In this document: positions 47,079 to 57,700 of the stretch, piece by piece
Position numbering within the stretch: the first letter of the stretch is position 1
How the letters are laid out: every line of letters begins with the position of its first letter
Assembly (NCBI GenBank): GCA_030063045.1
Contig: JAQSEB010000029.1
Location: 1,054,001-1,118,000 of the forward strand
From: Pratylenchus scribneri
Taxonomy: Eukaryota > Nematoda > Chromadorea > Rhabditida > Pratylenchidae
Length of the DNA: 64,000 nt
Direction of reading: 5' to 3'
Translations under genes and position numbers: made by a program
The notes under the pieces: generated by a model
What the model saw: only the letters and a program-made list of their open reading frames with translations
Database searches by the model: none
What the model was told of the DNA's origin: nothing

Positions 47079-48704
47079 TTTTTGCTTTTTGCTACAAAAT
47101 TTAAGGATTGGAAATTTTCGGATGAAAATAAAATAAAATGCGCCCTAAATGGGCCTATTAAAATTGCGGCCAAATTTGGCGCAAAAAGAGGATATGTGGA
47201 ATAAAAAAGGCAAAATAAAGAGGGCGGTGGGAACAAAGGAATTTGGAGCGAATTTGGGGAGGAAAATGAAACAATGACACGGAAGGGGATGAGGAATAAC
47301 AATGAATAAATTGGAATTGGATGGATGGATGGACCGGAATGTGCTGCTCGGAGATGGATGGATGAATTGAGAGGAGCCAGCTCCTGTGGTCCTGGGCCTT
47401 GAATTGGGCCAATCCAAACAGCTGGCCCGGATGGTGGATAGGCAAAACGGAGCACAAAACGTCGAGAATCGGAGATGTGGACTCATCGCGTGTGGATTGT
47501 CCGCCTCCTTTTATTATGATTTTTGTGTAAATAAATTTAATAATTCCTTCGGACGTGTGGGAAATGATCAGAGAAAGAAGAGAGGACTGGTTCTGCTGTT
47601 GAGGAGGAGGAATTTGTGACTTGTTTTGTACAAGTGTACCAATTTTATACGCGTCCAATCCCACCTCATTTTGATGAGAGGGGGAAGGCCGATTGTGTAA
47701 TTAAATGCATCATTTTGGCCGCGATTCGCTTGTATTCTCCCCTGCGGGTGAAAATGATCGGTTTGGTGAGGCCAAAACAGTGTCTCAAATTACCCAAAAC
47801 CAAAAAAATTAGGTGTTTCGTCATGGTTTTCTATTTGATGAGGAAAATTACACTTTTATTAACGCACCAATTTATCCGGAAAATAAAATACAAATAATAT
47901 ATAAAATAATATCACATTTTGCTGGAGGAAAGAAATGTAATTGAAGTATTAAAATAGGAATTATATTTATGTTCTTTTTATGAATCCAATTTGTCCATAT
48001 TTGTCAGCAAAGTCGAGGGCAATGTCCATGAGCAAATTTCACTAAAATTGTGGAAAATTATTTGTCCAAAGAAATTAATAAAATGGGAAATATTTAATTT
48101 GCCGAAAAAATGTACAGAAATGAGAAATAATTATAATGGTTTAAAGAGGGGTTTGGTCCTAAATCCATATCAAATATATCCAAAATAGAGCTGGTCAAGA
48201 AGCATTGAATGGTAAATAATTTATTATAGTTTGCTCAATAATTAAAGGGTATAAAACGGTTTAAACCCATTTTGGTTTGGCCAACAATTAAAGGGTATTA
48301 AACGGTTTAAACCCATTTTGGTTTGGTCAACAATTAAAGGGTATTAAACGGTTTAAACAAATTTTGGTTTGGTCAACAATTAAAGGGTATTAAACGGTTT
48401 AAACCCATTTTGGTTTGGTCAACAATTAAAGTGTATTAAACGGTTTAAACCCATTTTGGTTTGGTCAACAATTAAAGTGTATTAAACGGTTTAAACCCAT
48501 TTTGGTTTGGTCAACAATTAAAGTGTATTAAACGGTTTAAACCCATTTTGGTTTGGTGGTTCAAAACTGAGTTAGAATTGGTCAAACTCAAAAGCCAAAA
48601 CCTAATCAAATGATATCGATTGAGTATAAAGCTAATGGATTTAATTTGTCGGTGTTTTTCAGCAAATTAAATATTCCCCATTGTTAAAATTTGGTTCAAC
48701 TTAC
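47079..48704. other. Spacer between the inhibitor gene and the golgin-like gene
   Basis: Should hold the inhibitor promoter (left part) and the golgin-like 3' end. Element C at 48105-48650. A stretch at 47990-48070 (minus) has a good acceptor and could be a last exon of the golgin-like gene, but phase 0 gives an immediate stop. Open frames at 47145-47664 have no family signal. Confidence 0.5.
48105..48650 (+). mobile_element. Element C with about seven units
   Basis: Constant left end (CAAAATAGAGCTGGTCAAG, GCATTGAATGGTAAATAAT) and right end (AGTTAGAATTGGTCAAACTC, AAATGAT). Three neighbouring units share the variant AAAGTGTATTAAACGG. Just downstream of the last golgin-like exon I can model. 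Confidence 0.75.
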
Positions 48705-51700
48705 CCAATCCTCGAAAAGCTGCTTAACATTCTTTTCCGGATGCTGTTTATTATGGTCCACAGTTCCTGCTGATGCTGAATATGTTTTGCTTTAGGCAAT
48801 TTCAATTTTCCCCATAAATTACCTTTTTCTCTATTCATTTCATTGTTGCCTTCTTCCTCTTCTTCATCATTCCATGCCCATTCATCATTCTTCGGTGTAT
48901 TTCCTTCATCATTTCCACTCTCTTCCTTGTCATCATCTTCTTCCTCTTGTTCATCTCCCCAATTCCAATCGTCAGGATTTCCATTATTTTCGGTCTCCAT
49001 CCTTGATTTTGTGCCAAATTGCTCCTCATTCTTTTGATGATCAATTCCTGATGAAGGTTTCTCTTTTTTTGGCTCCTCAACTTCCGAATGTTCTTCTTCC
49101 TTTTTCTGGTCAACTTCTAATGAATTTTTCCTCTCTTTTTGTTGATCATCCGATGAATTTTCTTCCTCTTTTGGCTTCCTCCTGGCCAACTTGATTCCAA
49201 CAATTCCAATCATCCGTTGCCTCTGGCATTGTTTTTTCTTCCTCATTTCCAATTTCCTCCTTCTCTTCATCCTCCAGTGGTTCAATTTCCTCCTTCTTTC
49301 CTTCATCATCATCATCCAATGATTCATTTGTTTCCAATTCTCCGCCGTCATTATTCAATTTTTGTAAATCCATTTCAACATCATTGATGTCCGTTTCCTT
49401 TGTTTCCTTCATTTCAGTTGTTTCCATTTTTGGCTTCTCTTCATGTGTAAAATGCGTCGTTCCCAAATTGCCATTCATAAACCCGTCCAATTTTGTTTGC
49501 AGTTCCAAATTTGTTTGGATCACCTCCGAATTCTCCCGCAGCAATTTTTCATTGTCCGCGGTTTTGATGGCCAATCGAGAGGCTAAAATGGCGAATTTTG
49601 TCTCATCAGAAACGTGAAATAAGCATTTGGGACAATGAAGAGGAGGAAGGCGATGGCCTGGTAGAAGCCGAGAGGCTAAAAGGCCCATATTTTATTTTAA
49701 TTGTATTTTATTAAAAGTCGAGAAAAAACGAAAAATTTTTTTTGTAATCCAAAACCAAAACTAAGGTAAAATGGGAGAAAAATAAGCAAGGGAGGAAAAT
49801 TTTGAATTTGTAAAGAGAATTCACCTTCAAATTGTTTTAGGCCATTGTTTGTGCATTCAACCATTTGTTCAATTAATTGGAAAAATTGTTTTTTGTAAGC
49901 CAAATTTAATTGTCGAAATTCTTCCAGATCCAATTTCCATTTTTGAATGCCAATTTTGAATTGTTCCTTTAAGTTGAATGTCAATCCTTCCAACACATTT
50001 ATTCTTTGGGATTTCTCCTCGAGAAGAGAATTCAATTCCTTAAAAATAAAAATTTAATTTTAATATTTTTATAAATTTTTAATTAAGTTTTCCGGAAAGA
50101 TTTTAATTAAGTTTTCCGGAAAGATTTTAATTAAGTTTTCCGGAAAGATTTTAATTAAGTTTTCCGGAAAGATTTTAATTAAAATATTATTAATTAATTA
50201 ATTATTAATTAAATCACCTTTATTCTATTTTCCAGTTGACTATTTTGCTCTCGAATTTCCATCATTTTTTCGTCTTTTCCGCTCATTCCCGCTTGTAAAT
50301 TGTCATTCTGCGATTTATAAACATGAATTATTTGTTCCATTTCCTTCAATTGACTTTTCAGAAAATCACGTTCATCAAAATGCTGCTTTTTTGGCATAAT
50401 TCATTTTTCGAACAATTAATAAATTTACCTTTTTCAGTTCCGAATTCAATGACCATATTTCGCCTTTCAAAACATCCACTGAATTTTCCAAATCTCTGTC
50501 AGAGGATTTCCCCAGTGAAATCCTAAGACCTTGTGTTTGGAAATGTTTGGAAAAGGAATAAAATATATTTATTTATTTTTAATTAAAATACATGTGGAAT
50601 AAATATTGGATGAATGGAAAGTTGGGTTCAAAGGAATAATTGGGAATTGGGAATGAATGGGACTAATGCCAGAGGGATCAAGGCGGCTTTATATAGGGCG
50701 CCGCGCGAGAATGGAATGCGAGAATAAGCATGTGGACATAAGGAAAGAAGGGAACAATTGAAGGGAAGAAGAGACATGCTAATGGATTAGCACGTGGATA
50801 GATGAGGGAGGAAGAGGGGCACAAAAGAAGGAAGGGAAAAGTGCACGTGGACAGGTGCACATGGATATGCTAAATTGAGACTAAAATAGGAAAGGAAATT
50901 ATGAAATAATATGACTAATAATTGAATAATAATGGGAATTAAAGGAAAGGATAAATTAAATATTTTAATTCGAAATATTTTTCGACATTCCGCCCCGAGA
51001 AGATATTTTTTCCATATTATTCATCAAATCCGCTTAATTCTCTTTTGTCGTTTCTCATCTGCCAAACCATTTCTCTTTGCTTCAAAAATTTGTCAGCTAA
51101 TTCAATCAATTTTGTTGTGTTGAAGTCAGCAATGTTTCTTTTTTCCTGTATTATTTCTAGTAATAACCATTTTGGGAATTTTTCCATAATTATTTCTTGA
51201 ATTACCGTTACATTCACATTTTCACCTGCTTGTTCCAATTGATTCAAAATTCGCGTGCATTCGCTAGTCATTTTTCTAACATCAATTGTCTTTGGAGTCT
51301 TAGAATGAATTTCTCCCAATTCCTTATATAAGTTCGATTTAAATGTTTCCATGTCACCAAATCTTTTGATAAGATGGTCCTTAACAATTTTATAATTCCC
51401 AACTGTCACTGTATATCCTTTGAGGTCTATTTCAGCATCATCTTTCATACACGATAACAAGTAAGCTAACTTTTGAACTTCGGGTATTGTTTTATCTGAG
51501 TCTATTGAGGCTTCGAAAATACTCCAAAATTGCATCCAGTTTTTAAATTGACCATCAAATTGAGGTAGGGTAAGTTTCGGAAGATGCACTCTCTGTTTTT
51601 TATTATCATGAATTTGTATAGCTAATGTTTGATGTTTCTGCTGCAGCCAATTTTCTAGATTATCAATCATTTCTCTTCCCTGATCTATAAGCTCGATAAA

Positions 51701-54700
51701 ATTTCCATGATTATTCAAATAATTAGTAAATTCCTGTTCTTCTCTAACTCGATTCACAGCATCTGCCATAATCATTAATTCTGACCAATCACTAATTTTT
51801 CCATCCAATGTATTTATTGCGTTTTTTATCTTAAGAAGTATTTCCTTTACCGATTGCTCGGTTTGTTGTCCTTGTTCCCCTAGAAGATTATTCGCTTGTG
51901 CTATGTAATTCGCCAATCGTGTTCGGGTGAGACCAATAGAGGTTCTAATTGGTCCAGACATCTTAATAACTGTCTAAATATGAAGAAGGATCACAAAAAA
52001 TCCAATTCCGGAAGGACTCTGCCAGCACGAGAAAAAAAATGAAAAGAAATTTTTCAAACAAAAAAAATTTTCTGTGCAGTTATAAAAATATTAGGCTTAT
52101 TAGAAGCAAATGATTATCCTCTCGATTCAGAACAATTGTGATGAAGGTCACTCAGATTAAAATCTGACAGCAAAAAGTAAATTCAAAAATGATTCGCGCA
52201 CTGGCCAAAATTTTTTTTTTGTTCGTTTGCTTGACTAAAAACAAGGGTTTAGCTCTCTGCAAAGGGCGTTTTGGCTCTCAGGCCACAAAGGTGAATAGGA
52301 ACAAGTTCAATAAATATTTATTGATTAGGCGGCTCTCGGCCACAAAGTGAATAGAAGCAAAATCCAAGGAATTATGAGGCACTCGGCCAAAGAATGAATA
52401 AAAACCCAGTATAATGAATGTTTAGGCGCAAAAAGTTGAATGGAACACAGTCCAATAAATGTTGTTTAGGCACTCAGGCCAAAAAATGAATGGAACTCAG
52501 TCCGATGATTAGGCACTCAGGCTACAAATTGAATGGAAATCAATCCAATGAATGTTTAGGCACTCAGGCCAAAAAAATGAATGTGCTTTGGCACTCTGGC
52601 CAAAAGGTTGAAGAGGAACAAAAGTCCAATGAATGTTAGGCAAACAAGCCAAATAAAAGTCTTAAAGCTTTATGGTACAGCAAAATGATGACCGCCTGCC
52701 TCAGTCACACTTTCTGCTGCTCAAATTTTTGTTATTGAAAGTATTGTTTGTTGAGAAATTGTTGTTGCAATTCTGGCCAAAATTTAACAAGGCCGCCCAA
52801 AATTTTGTTGTTGAAGAATTGGTTGAAAATGTTGCGTTTGGTTTTCCTCTGAAAACCCCCAAAATTCAAATGTTGAAATTGTTGAAAAAATGTTGTTTTG
52901 GTTTTACTCGAAAACCCTCAAATTTTGTTGTTGAAATGGCCCAAATCCGGTAGTTGGCCGTTGCACCAAAATGTCAGAGGATTTCCCCAGTGAAATCCTA
53001 AGACCTTGTGTTTGGAAATGTTTGGAAAAGGAATAAAATATATTTATTTATTTTTAATTAAAATACATGTGGAATAAATATTGGATGAATGGAAAGTTGG
53101 GTTCAAAGGAATAATTGGGAATTGGGAATGAATGGGACTAATGCCAGAGGGATCAAGGCGGCTTTATATAGGGCGCCGCGCGAGAATGGAATGCGAGAAT
53201 AAGCATGTGGACATAAGGAAAGAAGGGAACAATTGAAGGGAAGAAGAGACATGCTAATGGATTAGCACGTGGATAGATGAGGGAGGAAGAGGGGCACAAA
53301 AGAAGGAAGGGAAAAGTGCACGTGGACAGGTGCACATGGATATGCTAAATTGAGACTAAAATAGGAAAGGAAATTATGAAATAATATGACTAATAATTGA
53401 ATAATAATGGGAATTAAAGGAAAGGATAAATTAAATATTTTAATTCGAAATATTTTTCGACATCTCCTTTCAATTCCAATAATTGTTGAACATTGTCGCC
53501 CAAATGCCGTTCAAATTCTGCTCTTTCCTTCACACAATCCACCAGCAATTGTTCACTTTCTTTTCGGCTCAAACCACCAGCTTCCAATTTTTTCTAAAAT
53601 TAAAAGAATAAAATAATTAATTTATTACGATGGAAATTAATTTATTCATAAAATCATTGAATTTTGCGATAATTTTTTGTAACAAAAAAAAAAAAATTTT
53701 AGTCCATAAATTTGTCCGAATTAGCTAATTAAGTCTATCCTTCTCAAAAGTATAAAATAAATATTCGCTTTCAATTGGAATTGAGCCCTTCACTTTGCGC
53801 AAAAAGCAGAATTTTCTACCACTACACCAAAGAATTTAATGTCGGACGAATTAACTTTAAATGCAAATACTTCACGTTACGGCTAAGTACTAAGTTATAT
53901 TAGACATAAGAATTCGCAAAGATAAAGTATGGATATATTCTTTTTTTTTCAATTTAATTAAATTATCCTACCTCTTCTTCTTTATTTTGTTTTTCCTCTT
54001 CATCCTCACAATTCTGATTTATATTAATTTCATCATCGATGAATGTTTGAACAAATTGATTTGCGGTTTCCAAATGTTCCGTCATTGTTTGTTTTTCCAT
54101 TGTTAAATTCTTTTTTAAATTCTCCAATTCAATTTTCCTCTGTTTTTCCATTAATTCAATCGATTCCTTCAACTCAATCAATTCCGAATTTATTTTTGAA
54201 TTGGATTTTTGCGCTTCCTCCAATTGAATTTCACAATTTTGGTTACATTTCTTTAGCTCTTCATTTTTGGCAATCATTGAATTTACTGTAAAATTTGATT
54301 TCTTTTAAATTTTTAATAATGGAAGAAAAACTCACCAGTGGTCTCGCATTCCGCCCGAATCCCGATGGAATTTTTCCTCTCATTTTCCAGTTCAATTTTC
54401 ATCGATTTTATTTGCATTTCCTGTTGTTGAAGTTCCATTAATTCATCATTTCCATCCAAAGATGCCTGAATTCCTTTTGAGAATGATGCCATCGGCTTTT
54501 GTTGTTTCATCAGCAGCTCTTCTTTCTCCGACATCAAAGAATTTACTGAAAAAATAAGGACTTTTTTAGATTTAAATATTTTTTTAATTAATTAGAGCTC
54601 AAATTTGACTTTAAGCTGAAATTTTTTTGCAAAGGCTGGTTTCCATGTTTTGAAAAAATGAGTTTTCGGTTTGGATTTCTCCTATTTTCGGTTATTTTGA

Positions 54701-57700
54701 GCAAAAATTCTCTATTTAGTTTTTAATTAAAAAAAAGAAATTTTACGGAACCAAAATCGACTATAAAGCGTGAACTAATTTAGTCTTAACTTCAAAAAAC
54801 TTACCGGTGTCATCGAATTCTGCTCGAATTTCAATGGAATTTTTCTTCTCATTTTCTAGTTCAATTTTCATCGATTTTATTTGCATTTCCCGTTGTTGAA
54901 GTTCCATTTTCAATTCATTAATTTCATTTGCATCCAATGATGCTTGAATTCCCTTTGAGAATGATGCCGTCGACTTTTGTGGCACAATTTGTCCTTTCTG
55001 AACTGTAGATGGCATTTGTGCCTCAGTCACATTTGATCCAACTTCAATTTTGTTAATAAATTCATCGATTGAATCATTTAAAGTGGTTGAGGTGGTGGAA
55101 AATGTGTCCAAATTTGATCCCATTTTTAAGCGATTCACAATTTCCGTCAATATTAAAATCAATTTATCCAATTGAGTCTTCTTTTCTGATAATGTTTTGG
55201 AAAGTGATTCACATTCAATCTTAATGGGGTATTTATTAATTATTAATAGTTGGTAAATTTACAATTTAGTGCAATTACAAATCAGAATTACAATTACAAG
55301 TCAGAATTAAAATTACAATCGCAAATCAGAATTACAATTACAAGTCAGAATTAAAATTACAATCGCAAATCAGAATTACAATTACAAGTCAGAATTAAAA
55401 TTACAATCGCAAATCAGAATTACAATTTGGTGCAATTACAAATCAGAATTACAATTACAAGTCAGAATTAAAATTACAATCGCAAATCAGAATTACAATT
55501 ACAATCGCAAATCAGATTTACAATTACAATCGCAAATCAGAATTACAATTTGGTGCAATTACAAATCAGAATTACAATTACAATCGCAAATCAGAATTAC
55601 AATTACAATCGCAAATCAGAATTACAATTACAATCGCAAATCAGAATTACAATTACAAATCAGAATTACAATTACAATCGCAAATCAGAATTACAATTAC
55701 AATTACAAATCAGAATTACAATTACAATCGCAAATCAGAATTACAATTACAAGTCAGAATTAAAATTACAATCGCAAATCAGAATTACAATTACAAATCA
55801 GAATTACAATTACAAATCAGAATTACAATTACAAATCAGAATTACAATTACAAATCAGAATTACAATTACAATTTCTCCTAGGAGATTTCAATTTCTCCT
55901 GAATTTCAGTTTCTCCTATAACATATGCAAAATAAAATACTTACATTTGAAGAATGAAGTTTTTCTTCCAATTCACCATTTTCCGCCTTCTTTTGAGTAA
56001 TTTTCTCTTCCAATAATTCAAATTGTTTTCGAATACCCAACTAAAATTAATATCCATTAATTTATACTCAATTAAAAAATTTTACCAATTCATTTTCCAA
56101 TGAATTATTTTTCGTTTCCAAAGAAGTCAACGCAATTTTGTCCGCCGCCAATTCTTTTGCCAATTCCACATTCCTCTGCTCAAATGTTCCAATCATATTG
56201 TCTTTTTGTTGAATTTTAATCAATATTTCTTGATATTCTTCTTTGAATTTGTTCAATTCCAATGTTTGCTAAAATTAAATGAATAAAATTTTTGGATTTA
56301 ATAATAAATAAATTACTTAGAATAATTGAATTTATTAATATTTTTGCTTCGAAAAATCATCAGTTTGTGGCCATAAAATTTGGAAAAATCTGGCTAATTT
56401 TTAAACCCCGCATATTCTGCCTAAAGCCTAATCTTAATCTAAAAACCAAATCTTAAACCTTAAACTCCGACACAATCTATTATGGCCAAGTTTTAAAGCC
56501 TCATCAAATTTATTTTTAGATTCGAAAATTTGGGGTAAATTTAATGATTTTTTGGGTAAATTAATTTTCTTTAAAAATTAATAAATTTACCAATTCGCTC
56601 GCTTCTTGTACTGTTTGGATTTCATTCTTCAACGATTCCATTTCTTCATCTTTTGAGGCAACATTTTCTTCAAGTAAATTCAATTTTTCATTTGTTTTGG
56701 CAAAATTTTGATAGGCCTCATTCAATTTTTCTTCAACAAATTTCAATTTTTCCATCAAATTAACATCAACGGAAATATTTTCGACCCCGATGAGCAATGA
56801 AATTGAAGAAAGGAAATTCCCAATAGCCAAATTTGTGTCCCAAATATTTTCTTTTAGGCTGTTGATTTGTTCTGCCATTCTTTGATTTTCATCCATTAAA
56901 TGGTCGATTTCTCCATTCTTTTGCACTATTTCTTCTTCCAATTTTAATAATTCATCTGTTTTCAAGGCCAATGTTGCTTCATTTGAATCTGGAATTTAAT
57001 ATAAAAATATTTATTGATTATGATTATTATAAGAAATTTTTTGGAAATAAAAATTTTTTAAACGGCTGAGGTGGTTTTATATTGTTTATAAAAAATTTTT
57101 AAACCAGCTTAAGTGGTTTAATATTGTTTAAAAATTTTTTAAACCGGTTTAGGTGGTTTAAAATTGTTAAAAATTATTTATCTTATCATTATTCTTCTTT
57201 TAAAATCATTTGACTCCCCAGGATTCGAACCTGTGACCTATCTTATAACCTCTACACTAAACTCGATTTCAACCAAAAACCACTTGTTTTAAACCGGTTT
57301 ATTACAAAAACTGTTGGGTGTCGGCTAACCAGTAACCACAATAAACCATATATCATTTTGAAGCGCAAATTCTGCGCTTCAAATGGGATCAAATTTAAGG
57401 CTTATAAATATCTTGGAAAATTTTTTAGCAATGCCTAAAAAATGCCAAAAATTTTAATCTCTTTGAATATTTCATTCATCTTTATTCTATTTAATTTTTA
57501 ATAATATTTTTAAATTTACCTGCTAAATTTTGTTGTTCAAATTCATTGTTATTGCAATTGGCCTTTTCAATTTGACGAATTTTCATTTTCAACGAGTCCC
57601 TCTCCTCCTCCAAATATTTGATTTTCACGGCCAATGCCTTGACCCGTAATTTCTCTTCATTATTCTTTTTAGCAATTTCCTCCTTCTCCGATTCTAGTGC

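Larger units (their letters stand above)
50493..53466 (-). mobile_element. Non-autonomous BEL/Pao-type LTR retrotransposon with 4-bp target duplication
   Basis: Element 50497-53462 with 491-bp LTRs at both ends, TG...CA termini, and TCTC duplicated at 50493-50496 and 53463-53466. Transcribed on the minus strand: 5' LTR 53462-52972, primer-binding site, long leader with tandem repeats, gag, purine-rich tract, 3' LTR 50987-50497. There is no protease, reverse transcriptase, RNase H or integrase, so mobility must come from another element. The two LTRs appear identical by eye, so insertion is recent. It sits in a coding exon of the golgin-like gene. Confidence 0.9.

Noticed and set aside
47145..47664. 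Overlapping minus-strand frames upstream of the inhibitor
   Set aside because: Low-complexity composition, several overlapping frames of equal length, no domain; likely upstream DNA.
47990..48060. Final exon of the golgin-like gene (MDIALDFADKYGQIGF frame)
   Set aside because: Good acceptor, but the phase from 48705 gives an immediate stop; left out pending cDNA.
52672..52953. 93-codon plus-strand frame in the retrotransposon
   Set aside because: Opposite to gag, Leu/Val-rich from GTTGTTG-like repeats, not a pol remnant.
50678..53335. Two identical 60-codon frames (50678-50860 and 53153-53335)
   Set aside because: Both lie within the two LTRs; identity reflects LTR duplication.
57212..57285. 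Functional tRNA gene
   Set aside because: The T-arm is fine but acceptor and anticodon stems do not pair.
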